Positions 54,210 to 62,366 of a stretch of DNA of 64,000 nucleotides are shown one piece after another. Positions within the stretch are counted from its first letter, which is position 1, and the number at the start of each line of letters is the position of its first letter. This DNA is from Pseudomonas sp. PDM16 (GTDB taxonomy: Bacteria > Pseudomonadota > Gammaproteobacteria > Pseudomonadales > Pseudomonadaceae): the NCBI RefSeq assembly GCF_014851865.1, contig NZ_JACVAM010000001.1, positions 1,302,001-1,366,000 of the forward strand, in the 5' to 3' direction. Under the pieces are notes generated by a model. The model was not told where the DNA came from, made no database searches, and saw only the letters and a list, made by a program, of their open reading frames with translations. The position numbers and the translations under genes were made by a program.

Positions 54210-56049
54210 AAGCTTGAAGTTCGGCTAGTTGATTTTTCAATCGCTCAAGCTCCTCGCGGAGCTCTGTGTTTTCTTTTTCTAGTATCTTTGTTCTGGCAGC
54301 TTTTTTGTTTGCGTTGCCCGGTATTGATAGTAGTGTTTCGAGCTCGTCTTTGTAAGGCATTATTGGCTGGTAAAGTTGATGATAGGCTCTGCCAACAGCT
54401 CCCCTGTAAAGCTGCAGTTCTGGGCTTTGGCTTCCCACTAAAAGCGTGTGTTTAGTGGCAATTCCTGGGTATGGATCAATGTATATGATTTTGCTGATGC
54501 CAAGCTGGTAGGCTTTCTTTGAGCAAAGCTCGCAGGGGCTAGCTGTGGTGAAAAGAATTCCATTCCGTAGCTTCATCCCACCGTGCTTTGCAATTTGAAG
54601 AAACGCATTCTCTTCTGCATGTAGGGAGCGCGTATGTACCTGGTTCTTCTCGCCGTCAATTTCGTTTTGTAAGTCTTTAAAGCAAAATGATAAATTTCGA
54701 CCATTCAGTAGATTTGATTTTCTTAAATCATTAAATTTTCCGTGCAGCGTTTCTCTGAATTTACTGTCGTTCCTTTCGTACTCACTATATGCGTATGTAT
54801 CCTGCCCGAGCAGTAAGTCTTCAGCGTTTCTGAGCAGGCATGGCACTTGCCCTTGTGGTGTGTTATTCCATCCGACGGACTTGACGGAATATTCTTCGTC
54901 AGTTACGGCTGCACCAACCTGCCTTGATATACAGCCAGAGCTTTGCTTGACCGTATAGGCAATTTGCATACAGCTTTCTAGTGACGTGGGCATAACCAGG
55001 CCTGGATGTTGTATCAAGGAAACATACCAGGCGAGCTGACATTTAAGCTCAACGTTGTTGAATTGCTCTTTTCTGGGGTTGTGTACATGTATGTCGGATA
55101 TTTCAATGCACTTCTGTATGTTTTGAGAGATAAATTTGTTGTATCCGATAAGTTTGTTTGGATATTCCTTTTCGTCCAGCTCTTTTATTTGGGATTCGGA
55201 GAACTTGTGTGTGCTGCGAAGATGTGTGAGCCTATTTTCGTTTTCTGTATTTATTGATACTAAGTAAAATCCGGCATATCGCTCTTTGAAGAATATTGCT
55301 TCGTATGGATTTCTGATGGCATCTATAACTATGAAGCATGATTCATTGTTTTTTCTGGCAGTATGGTGTGCTGCTTTTATTATTTTGTTTATGGTTCGTG
55401 GGAAATGGAAGACTTTTGAGTCGTCAAATTTTGAGCTATTGGCATGGCCGGACGCTCTAATATTGTCTCCGGCTCGCTGATAGATTTTTGTATATGCGTC
55501 AAGAGACAATTTTTTAAGAGTGTCTCGTATTTTGTTTGAGAAGATCGGCAATCTATTGAAGTAAAGGGCGAAGGCGAAGTCTTGTTTTTCTTCTATTTCT
55601 TTGAGTGTGGTTTCTGGGCTATTAAGATATTTTGATATTTCTATGTGAAATTTGTCGTATTCCTCTTTGATTTCTTTCATGGTCTCGGATACGACAGGTA
55701 TTTCTCGATCTATTACATCTGAAATGAAGCGGCAAAACTCTGGAAAATTCAGTGTGAGGATGTATCTTGTTATCACGGTTCTTACTTGCAGGCATTTGAA
55801 TGGCTGCCACCGATTCCCAATAAATTTTTTGATTATGCGATGCTTTCTAAGCTCATTTTTTGTTATTCCTGCGTAGGCGTTCTCTGGTAGTTCAATAGAC
55901 GCTCCGCAAAGAATTTCTGCTGAAGTAGAGCAGCCGGAACCCGTTCTTCCTGTCAAGCCAATGACGACAAATCTTTTATTCTCTTTATAAACGCTTTCAA
56001 TTGCTCTCGATGATGGATTTCCTGAGAGCTCTGGCATGTTGTTTTCCAT
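54208..56049 (-). CDS. AvcD-like dCTP/dCMP deaminase with N-terminal P-loop domain (anti-phage)
   Basis: A 613-residue two-domain protein. The N-terminal part has a P-loop GLTGRTGSGCSTS at about 31-43 and resembles a nucleoside-kinase-like domain. The C-terminal part is a deoxycytidylate-type deaminase with the zinc-site His477-Ala-Glu479 in HAEENAFLQI and PCELC (Cys506, Cys509). This is the architecture of AvcD/dCTP deaminase defence proteins, which deplete dCTP/dCMP on phage infection. The last 36 residues form a charged leucine-rich coiled coil. The gene is markedly AT-rich compared with all neighbours, so it was probably acquired. The start could be M1 or M5 (56037), which has a GGA at a better distance. 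Confidence 0.85.
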   Translation of the reverse strand: MENNMPELSGNPSSRAIESVYKENKRFVVIGLTGRTGSGCSTSAEILCGASIELPENAYAGITKNELRKHRIIKKFIGNRWQPFKCLQVRTVITRYILTLNFPEFCRFISDVIDREIPVVSETMKEIKEEYDKFHIEISKYLNSPETTLKEIEEKQDFAFALYFNRLPIFSNKIRDTLKKLSLDAYTKIYQRAGDNIRASGHANSSKFDDSKVFHFPRTINKIIKAAHHTARKNNESCFIVIDAIRNPYEAIFFKERYAGFYLVSINTENENRLTHLRSTHKFSESQIKELDEKEYPNKLIGYNKFISQNIQKCIEISDIHVHNPRKEQFNNVELKCQLAWYVSLIQHPGLVMPTSLESCMQIAYTVKQSSGCISRQVGAAVTDEEYSVKSVGWNNTPQGQVPCLLRNAEDLLLGQDTYAYSEYERNDSKFRETLHGKFNDLRKSNLLNGRNLSFCFKDLQNEIDGEKNQVHTRSLHAEENAFLQIAKHGGMKLRNGILFTTASPCELCSKKAYQLGISKIIYIDPYPGIATKHTLLVGSQSPELQLYRGAVGRAYHQLYQPIMPYKDELETLLSIPGNANKKAARTKILEKENTELREELERLKNQLAELQA

Positions 56050-56141
56050 TTATTTATTACCAGTTTTTTTGAGTTGATTGTCGCGAGTGAGAGGTTTTTT
56101 GCAGCTATGTGTAGCGCCTTGGCAATGCTTTTCGCCTTTCC
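56050..56141 (-). other. AT-rich leader upstream of the deaminase gene, possible antitoxin RNA
   Basis: In Vibrio cholerae a small RNA, AvcI, encoded just 5' of avcD, keeps the deaminase inactive. Here the same position holds a short AT-rich tract with homopolymer runs (CAAAAAAAC, GCAAAAAACC on the minus strand) before the repeats begin. I see no promoter or terminator that proves an RNA; the assignment is purely by position. Confidence 0.25.
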
Positions 56142-56354
56142 GGCGAGTCACTTTCTCTTTGCTTGTGCAAAGAGAAAGTAACCAAAGAGAAAGCACACCC
56201 GACATCCGGGTCTCGCTGCGCGAGACTTCCTTCGTTCCATCATTATTGCTCCAGGGGCCCGCCGCGAAGGGCCATCCCTGGCCCATCGCGGCTCTCGCGG
56301 CATCCATGCCGCTCAACCCCTTACGCAACGATTCCACTCAGCCTCCTGACGGGA
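56142..56354. repeat. long repeat copy A (inverted relative to copy B)
   Basis: About 213 nt beginning GGCGAGTCACTTTCTC and passing through CATCCGGGTCTCGCTGCGC and CATCCATGCCGCT; a related copy runs on the opposite strand at 56641-56874. Together they bracket shorter palindromes in a 1.1-kb gene-free stretch between the deaminase and GNAT genes. Confidence 0.7.
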
Positions 56355-56425
56355 CTCGGTCCCGGCCCTACCTGTTGGCGCAAGGGCGGCAGTGTGGTGT
56401 TGGCGTTTGAGTTCGTTTTACCGAT

Positions 56426-56522
56426 GGTTCCCACGCTCTGCGTGGGAACCCCTCCTGGGACGCTCTGCGTCCCGCAGACGCGGAGCGTCTGTGGATGCAT
56501 GCCCACGCGGAGCGTGGGAACG
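56426..56522. repeat. cluster of GC-rich palindromes
   Basis: Consecutive hairpins: GGTTCCCACGCTCTGCGTGG-type (56426-56450), GGGACGCTCTGCGTCCC (56457-56473), AGACGCGGAGCGTCT (about 56476-56490) and CCCACGCGGAGCGTGGG (56502-56518). They share a CGCTCTGCG/CGCGGAGCG core and look like short interspersed palindromes. Confidence 0.75.
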
Positions 56523-56527
56523 ATCGA

Positions 56528-56580
56528 GTAGGGCGGGTGAAACCCGCATGGATCGGCTGCGCGGGTTGCATCCGCCCTAC
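56528..56580. repeat. palindromic repeat, second copy of the GTAGGG family
   Basis: A 53-bp element bounded by GTAGGGCGGGTG and CATCCGCCCTAC with an inner AACCCGC / GCGGGTT hairpin. The preceding GATCGA matches the flank of the element in the bau operon (51433-51513), so both belong to one family. Confidence 0.7.
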
Positions 56581-56640
56581 GGCGAGGCATACCGGCAGCT
56601 CCGAGCGGCTTGAAACTCAAAACCTGCATGCGCGCAAACT

Positions 56641-56874
56641 CCCCGTCAGCAGGCCGAGCGGAGGTGTTGCGTAGGGGGACGAGCCGCATGGATGCGGCGA
56701 GAGGACTAGGCGTCCCAGCATAAAGGGCCATGGAGGGTCCTTGTAAGCCGGCCCCCGGAGCGGCACCGGAGGGAGGGAAGTCGAGCGCAGCGAGACCCGG
56801 ATGCCGGGGTGTGTTTCTTTGCTTACTCTTCTTTGCACCGGGCGGCGATCCGCAAGCAAAGAAAGTAAGTCGCC
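56641..56874. repeat. long repeat copy B (inverted relative to copy A)
   Basis: On the minus strand from 56874 it reads GGCGACTTACTTTCTTTGC, then CATCCGGGTCTCGCTGCGC and later CGCATCCATGCGGCTC, following copy A with point differences and small indels. The two copies lie in opposite orientation. Confidence 0.7.
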
Positions 56875-57151
56875 CAGCAGGGCGAAACCATGGCGCCAGG
56901 CACCTTCAACAATGAGCGAGCGCACCGCATGGGGCGGCACCAGAGCAGTCCATTGGCGAGGAATCGTGGCAGCGAAGGCCATGAATGCATCCTTGCAGTT
57001 CGATGCCCCGACCATACTTCGAATGCTGGCCCAACGCCATAGTCTCTGGCTTGGTCAATTTGTCGCGACATTCACTCGACGACCACAGCCGGAAAATCCA
57101 GGCATGATGCCGCGCTGGTTTCTCTTGCCGCGCACAGACCAAGGACTCCCC

Positions 57152-57610
57152 ATGCCCACGCTCGACTGGCTCCGCAACCACCCCCAACACTGCGCACAAC
57201 TGGGCGAGTGGCTCTACCGCCAATTCCCCTACGAGTTCACCGAACAGCCGCTGGCCGACTGGCAGGCCGAGTTCGCTGCCGGGCAACACAATGGCGAGTG
57301 GGACATGCTGATCGCCCAGGAAGACGGCGAGCTGCTCGGGAGTGCCGGGCTGGCACGGGATGACCTGCCGCAACGCCCCGAGCTGGGGCCCTGGCTGGCC
57401 TGTGTGTACGTGCGCCCGGAGGCACGTGGCCAGGGCCTGGCCGAACAGTTGATCGAGGCGATCTGCACCACCGTCGGGGAGCGTGGCCACGCGCGACTCT
57501 ACCTGCACACCCATGACCGCGCCGACTATTACGCCAGGCGCGGCTGGACGTTGCTGGAGCGGTTTGAAAGCTGGGGTGCGCCGCAGCACCTGATGGTGCG
57601 TGAGCTGTAG
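57152..57610 (+). CDS. GNAT-family acetyltransferase
   Basis: A 152-residue GCN5-related acetyltransferase. The acetyl-CoA binding motif ACVYVRPEARGQGLAEQLIEAI and the C-terminal RLYLHTHDRADYYARRGWTLLER, with the conserved aromatic, are typical of small amino-group acetyltransferases. The ATG at 57152 (MPTLDWLRNHP) gives a normal family N-terminus; the much longer open frame upstream runs through the repeat region and is not coding. It is a lone gene after the gene-free stretch. Substrate unknown. Confidence 0.82.
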   Translation: MPTLDWLRNHPQHCAQLGEWLYRQFPYEFTEQPLADWQAEFAAGQHNGEWDMLIAQEDGELLGSAGLARDDLPQRPELGPWLACVYVRPEARGQGLAEQLIEAICTTVGERGHARLYLHTHDRADYYARRGWTLLERFESWGAPQHLMVREL

Positions 57611-57825
57611 GGCCGCTGCCCTGGCAGGCCGAGCGACTTGTGGTGAGACGCTGCTATGCCTCTACCGCTCGTTGGTCGCTACGGGCCGAGGCCCTGTAGC
57701 GGGCTGCCGGCCACTAGGGCGCCCATAGGCCGCCGCTAGGCTCGACCATTCACCGTGACGCTGATGGCAGCCAAACCTCGCCGATCAGCGCTACAACTCG
57801 CTATCTCCGGATTCGAGGAATGCCA

Positions 57826-58263
57826 ATGCAGGCCCCCAGTCAGAAACGCCTGTTCCAACTCTCCAGCCTGGTCGCTCTCGGTGGCTGGGGCGTTCTCATC
57901 TTCCTGCCGGGATGGGCACAGGGGCCCGGCGTGGTGCTGGGCGTGGCGGTGTTGCTGCTCTGCGTGCTCTACGGCATCAGCCTGTACCTGGCCATGACCA
58001 GCCGCGGCGAGCGCAGCATGGGCAAGCCGGGCTTCTTCACCCTGCGAGGGGTGCTGGCACTGTTCAGCAACCCGAAGGCAGTGCTGGCGGGATGGATTCA
58101 TATCCTGGCGTTCGACCTGCTGGCCGGTCTGTACATCCAGCAGCAGGGCGTGGCCCAAGGCATCGGCCACCTCTGGCTGGTGCCGTGCTACCTGCTGGCG
58201 CTGATGTTCGGCCCGCTGGGCGTGCTGCTGTTTCTTCTGATCGGTTTCCTGCACAGGCTCTGA
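57826..58263 (+). CDS. ABA4-like (DUF4281) membrane protein
   Basis: A 145-residue polytopic membrane protein with about four hydrophobic segments. The motif WIHILAFDLLAGLYIQQQG followed by LWLVPCYLLALMFGPLGVLLFLL matches the DUF4281/ABA4-like family. In plants ABA4 is needed for neoxanthin synthesis, but the bacterial role is unknown. I favour ATG 57826, with GAGG 7 nt upstream, over ATG 57820. The 215-nt gap before it shows nothing I can name. Confidence 0.78.
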   Translation: MQAPSQKRLFQLSSLVALGGWGVLIFLPGWAQGPGVVLGVAVLLLCVLYGISLYLAMTSRGERSMGKPGFFTLRGVLALFSNPKAVLAGWIHILAFDLLAGLYIQQQGVAQGIGHLWLVPCYLLALMFGPLGVLLFLLIGFLHRL

Positions 58264-58338
58264 GCCGCCGTGGCGAATCCGGCCGCCGCTGTTGGGCGCC
58301 ACCCTCGATCACCTTCGCTATCGCATCCGCGATGCGGG

Positions 58339-58707
58339 TTAGCGCAGGCTCAGCACGCTGCGCTCCGGCTTTTCCGGGTCGTAGTACACCTTTACTTTCT
58401 TCCGCGCCGGATACTGGGCCAACTCGTTCTTGGCGGTTCCCTCCGTGCGGTATCGATTCGGGCGGATGCGTAGGCGGTTACTGCTGTAGTGGGTTCCGTT
58501 CGCTGAGTACGAATACAGGACGCGCACCTCATGCACCTGATCACGGCCGCCGAATTTGGTCGAGGTTTCGAGGGTGCTGAAGATGTGGGATTCGATGATG
58601 ACCCCCTGGGTAGTGGGCCAGTCCCTCGAGTCGTCCATCTCCATCGCCTGCTGGATGCCGAAATACATCACCACGGCGAAGACCGCCGCATACAGCAGGT
58701 ACTTCAT
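58339..58707 (-). CDS. DUF3592-like small membrane protein
   Basis: A 122-residue protein with one N-terminal membrane segment (MKYLLYAAVFAVVMYFGIQ) and a small beta-rich domain of about 95 residues (WPTTQGVIIES, VRVLYSYSANGTHYSSNRLR, YPARKKVKVYYDPEKPERSVL) typical of DUF3592. It converges on the DUF4281 gene. I use ATG 58707, which starts the membrane segment; a longer start at 58770 is possible but adds a polar lead. The role is unknown; DUF3592 proteins occur in many bacteria. Confidence 0.72.
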   Translation of the reverse strand: MKYLLYAAVFAVVMYFGIQQAMEMDDSRDWPTTQGVIIESHIFSTLETSTKFGGRDQVHEVRVLYSYSANGTHYSSNRLRIRPNRYRTEGTAKNELAQYPARKKVKVYYDPEKPERSVLSLR

Positions 58708-58927
58708 TGGTTGTGCCACAACAGAAGCAGAGGGGGCATGGTTTCCATCCTTGGATCGGGCGCGACGCATCGGGACGGCGAAGCTAACTCAGTGCTCGGG
58801 CACGGCACAAGGCTGTAGTGCACGATGCCTATGGGCTGAATTTACCGAGGCTCTTTCCCTATACTCAGGCTTTATGGCCCATGGCCACTGCCTGGGCCGT
58901 TGAGGCCCGCCGCCAGGATCACGAGCA

Positions 58928-60745
58928 ATGTTGTGGATTCGCTGTCTGCTGTGCCTGTTGATGCTTTCCGTCCCCGGAGCCTCGTTGCTCGCGGCGTCCG
59001 TTGTACTGGGGCCAGGCAGCAGCGGCCAGGGCCTGAATGGCCAGGTCGATCTGCTGGAGGACCCTTCCGGAAAGCTGGGTATCGCGGACTTGCAGCGCGC
59101 GGATGTGCAGGCCGGTTTCCGTCCGGCCGATGGGCGCGAGAGCGCCGGGCGCTCCCCCAGTGCCTGGTGGCTGCGCGTCACTCTGCAGAAGGGGACCGAC
59201 GCACCTGCGCGCTGGTGGCTGGAGCTGGGCGGCATGCTGGTGCTCGATGCACGGTTGTATCTGCCGGACGGCCAGGATGGCTGGATCGAGCGGGTCAGTG
59301 GCGAGCGTGTGCCGTTCGCCGAGGGGCGTGACTATCCGTATCGGCGCGGCCTGTTCGAGTTGCCGGAGCTGGGTGACCAGCCGCTGACGATCTATGTGCG
59401 CAGCTACGATCCGGCGGGCAATCTCTTCCCCCTGCGCATCTGGCAGCTCGGCGACCTGCAGTTGATGAGCGGTGAGGAGAACTTCACCTACGGCCTGATC
59501 TACGGCGTGGTGCTGGCGCTGCTGCTGTACAACCTGTTCATCCTCTTCAGCCTGCGCGACCGGGCTTACTTCTGGTACGTGCTGACCACGGGTTGTTCGC
59601 TGCTGATGATGCTGGCCATGTCCGGGCATGCGCAGCAGTACCTCTGGCCGAATATCGCCACGCCGGTCTGGCTGGATCGCATGACGATGCCGTCGCTGTG
59701 GAGCGTGTTGCTGATGCGCTTCACCATTGCCCTGCTGTCGCGCCCCGGTGGTTCGCCCTGGCCGACGCGGGTGCTCAACGTGGTGTGTGGGCTGTACGGC
59801 GTCGCCATCCTGATCAATGCCCTGGGCATGCGCCATGAGGCGTCTCTGCTGATTGCCCTGCTGCCGGTACTGACCATGCCGATCGCACTGGGCTGGGCGG
59901 CCTTGCGTAGCTGGCAGGGCTTCGTGCCGGCGCGCTTTTACCTGATCGGTTACGGCTTCGTGCTGGTCAGTGCGGTGATTCTGCTGTTGCGTGCCGGCGG
60001 GGTGATTCCTCCGCTGCCACTGATCGGCTACTTCTTCCCTCTGGCCGTATCGCTGGAGGCCATCCTGTTCTCCTTTGCCCTGGCCTATCGCATCCAGATG
60101 CTGCGCCAGGAGAAGGCCGTGGCGTTGCGACTTGCCGACCGCGAGAAGAGTGCGCGCCTGGAGCAGATACAGCGCAGCGCCGAGGAGTTGCAGGGCGCGG
60201 TGGAGCTGCGTACTGCCGAGCTCGCGGACGCCAACCGCCAGCTGCAGCATGCGGCCTTCCATGATTCGCTGACCGAGCTGCCGAACCGTCGCTACCTGCT
60301 GGAGCGCCTGGATGCGGCGATGGCGGACAGCCTTCGGCGTGGCGAATCGCTGGCTCTGCTGTTGCTGGACCTGGATCACTTCAAGCCGATCAACGACCAG
60401 CATGGGCACGATGCTGGCGATTTCGTCCTGCGCGCGCTGGGGCAACGCCTGCAGGCGCACCTGCGGCGCGGGGATTTCGCGGCGCGCCTGGGCGGGGACG
60501 AGTTCGCCGTGCTGGTGACGGGGCCGGGGGTGAAGAGCGAGCTGCCGCAGATCGTGGAGCGCCTGCTGCAGGCGCTGAACCAACCGGTGGAATATGGCGG
60601 TGTGTCGCTGCTGGTGGGCGTGAGCATCGGCACGGCCCGTTTCCCGGACGATGCCGACCAGCTGACCGAGTTGTACAAGGCCGCCGATTCGGCTTTGTAC
60701 CAGGCCAAGCAGCTGGGGCGCGGCACATACGTGATCATGCAGTAG
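58928..60745 (+). CDS. diguanylate cyclase with 7TMR-DISM sensor
   Basis: A 605-residue membrane diguanylate cyclase. An N-terminal signal and periplasmic 7TMR-DISMED2 carbohydrate-binding-like domain (about 25-175) precede seven hydrophobic segments (about 185-390), a coiled linker rich in Glu/Gln/Arg (about 395-440), and a GGDEF domain with intact ARLGGDEFAVLV and a preceding RRGD inhibitory site. It should be active. Such sensors respond to extracellular or periplasmic sugars or other ligands. Its start at ATG 58928 is the first of the frame. It is a single gene. Confidence 0.9.
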   Translation: MLWIRCLLCLLMLSVPGASLLAASVVLGPGSSGQGLNGQVDLLEDPSGKLGIADLQRADVQAGFRPADGRESAGRSPSAWWLRVTLQKGTDAPARWWLELGGMLVLDARLYLPDGQDGWIERVSGERVPFAEGRDYPYRRGLFELPELGDQPLTIYVRSYDPAGNLFPLRIWQLGDLQLMSGEENFTYGLIYGVVLALLLYNLFILFSLRDRAYFWYVLTTGCSLLMMLAMSGHAQQYLWPNIATPVWLDRMTMPSLWSVLLMRFTIALLSRPGGSPWPTRVLNVVCGLYGVAILINALGMRHEASLLIALLPVLTMPIALGWAALRSWQGFVPARFYLIGYGFVLVSAVILLLRAGGVIPPLPLIGYFFPLAVSLEAILFSFALAYRIQMLRQEKAVALRLADREKSARLEQIQRSAEELQGAVELRTAELADANRQLQHAAFHDSLTELPNRRYLLERLDAAMADSLRRGESLALLLLDLDHFKPINDQHGHDAGDFVLRALGQRLQAHLRRGDFAARLGGDEFAVLVTGPGVKSELPQIVERLLQALNQPVEYGGVSLLVGVSIGTARFPDDADQLTELYKAADSALYQAKQLGRGTYVIMQ

Positions 60746-60798
60746 CGATAGAAGGCGCGTCTCCGAATGAAGAAGCCCCGCATCAGCGGGGCTTCGAC

Positions 60799-61146
60799 TT
60801 ACCAGCGATAGTCATGGTGACGGTGGCGCGGGTGATGCCGCCAGGGCTTGTGGCGCGGCGGCGGTGCCGGCACGTAGTACACCGGGCCAGGGGTGTAGTA
60901 GACGGGCGGCGGCTGGTAGTAGACGGGACGGGGTTGGTAGTAGACCACCTGCGGCGGCGGAGCCTGGTAGACCGGAGCGGGCTCGTAGGCGCGGCCGGGG
61001 CGCTGGCTGGCCAGTACGCCGCCGATGATGGCACCGACCGCGACACCCGCGGCCACATCGCCGCCGTCCGCTGCTTGTGCCTGCTGCTCGCCGACCAGCG
61101 CGAGGCTGGCGATCAGGCCGGTGATGAGGGGGATGCGCGAAAGCAT
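60799..61146 (-). CDS. secreted glycine-zipper protein with Pro/Tyr/His-rich tail
   Basis: A 115-residue exported protein: signal peptide (MLSRIPLITGLIASLALVGEQQAQA), a short glycine zipper (GVAVGAIIGGVLA), then repeats of VYYQPxP/VYYTPGP, and a histidine/arginine tail (HKPWRHHPRHRHHDYRW). The repeats look like those of small cell-envelope proteins, and the His-rich end could bind metals. The start is ATG 61146 behind AGGAG; a longer frame upstream is not supported. No family name is given. Confidence 0.75.
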   Translation of the reverse strand: MLSRIPLITGLIASLALVGEQQAQAADGGDVAAGVAVGAIIGGVLASQRPGRAYEPAPVYQAPPPQVVYYQPRPVYYQPPPVYYTPGPVYYVPAPPPRHKPWRHHPRHRHHDYRW

Positions 61147-61309
61147 GGTCGAGACTCCTGTGGGGGAACCGGTTCTCCGGTCAATGTCTTCGACTGCCAG
61201 GCGAGACGGGCATTTCAAGGGGCAGTGTAAAACCTGTGTAAACGCGTGACCGTGTGTCCGATTGACGTCTGTGTTAGGTTGCGCCCCCGCCAATTCAAGG
61301 AGTGAAAAC

Positions 61310-62233
61310 ATGGCTCGTCTTAGCCGCCTGTCCACCGCCATTCTGCTCGGCCTCTGCGTATCCGCCTGGGTGCCTGTGAGCCAGGCCTATGACAGGATTC
61401 AGCCGCCGGTGAATCGAGCCGCGCAGTCGTTGCCTGACATGCGCGGCCAGGCACATGTGGGCAACCTGGCGGCTTCGGCGCGGACCTCGCCGGCGCTGGA
61501 GGCGTCGCTGCGCGACTACGCACAGCTGGCTCGGCGCGGCGAGCAGATCCGCCGACTAGACGAGGTGGTGAGTGCCTGGGCGGCCACCGCGACCTACCAG
61601 CCCTCGACTCAACTGCTGGCCGAACGCGCGGGTGTCTCCTATCGGCAGGGCCAGGCCGATGATGAGAAGGCGCTCGCTGCCCGCGAGATCGTGCACCGTA
61701 TCGAGGTGCTGGAGGCCTTCACCGGCAAGTCGTTCTTCTCGTTCGTGTCCAGCGAGCCCCGTGCCGATGGTGGGCAGGTGCTCAACTACAAGGCAGGTGC
61801 CATCTCGCAGCGTATCGAACTGGCACCGGGTGAGGCATTGCAGGATGTGCAGCTGGTCATTTCGCCCAACCAGCGGCGGCTGCTGGACAACTCCTACTAT
61901 GCGCTGACCGGTTCGCTGTATTGGGGCACTCTGCTTCAGGCGCGCCTGGAGCCCTATCTGCGGACCATCGACATGTCGATACCGTCGTCCGGGAAGCTGG
62001 ACACCCGCGGCATGGTGGCGGCGTTCGAGAAGCAGGCCCAGGTCGATCCGGTCAAGGCACTGGGTGACCTGCAGGATCTGCTGGCGGTGGCGCCCAAATC
62101 GTTCACCGACGGTACGGGCCTGGTCGAGCTGCGTGATCGGCTGGCAACCGAGGTGCCGGTCGAACATACCGACGACTATGTCGCCGATTTCGGGCCGGAC
62201 GTCAGTAAGCTGATTCCGCGCAGCAAGTCCTGA
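61310..62233 (+). CDS. exported standalone copy of a domain found in giant adhesin/RTX-type proteins
   Basis: A 307-residue exported protein with a signal peptide (LSTAILLGLCVSAWVPVSQAY). Its main part has a pattern I associate with repeated segments of very large pseudomonad adhesin or RTX-like proteins: LDEVVSAWAAT, VLEAFTGKSFFSF, LLDNSYYALTGSLYWGTLLQARLEPYL, and KALGDLQDLL. Those domains usually occur once inside a multi-thousand-residue chain; here one is free-standing and secreted. Start ATG 61310 has a strong AAGGAG. Function unknown; the family link is by recall and should be checked. Confidence 0.6.
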   Translation: MARLSRLSTAILLGLCVSAWVPVSQAYDRIQPPVNRAAQSLPDMRGQAHVGNLAASARTSPALEASLRDYAQLARRGEQIRRLDEVVSAWAATATYQPSTQLLAERAGVSYRQGQADDEKALAAREIVHRIEVLEAFTGKSFFSFVSSEPRADGGQVLNYKAGAISQRIELAPGEALQDVQLVISPNQRRLLDNSYYALTGSLYWGTLLQARLEPYLRTIDMSIPSSGKLDTRGMVAAFEKQAQVDPVKALGDLQDLLAVAPKSFTDGTGLVELRDRLATEVPVEHTDDYVADFGPDVSKLIPRSKS

Positions 62234-62366
62234 GGCCGCTGAAGGCTGCCTTCCGAAATCGCCATCGATTGCCCCTTCGGAGGCATGGCTCACGGTGAGC
62301 CCTGGGCTTTTGCGCTTTACTGCATGCCGATAGGTCTGTCAGTAGACGCAGGAGCGAGGCCAGCCG

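Noticed and set aside
56426-56522. Possible CRISPR array
   Set aside because: The hairpins are adjacent palindromes without spacers of constant size, no cas genes occur, and the repeats are too unequal.
54208-56874. Prophage or transposon around the deaminase gene
   Set aside because: No integrase, transposase, phage gene or tRNA-type attachment site was found; only base composition and repeats hint at transfer.
56801-57151. N-terminal extension of the GNAT protein
   Set aside because: The open frame upstream of 57152 lies in the long repeat and intergenic sequence; the family N-terminus begins at MPTLDW.
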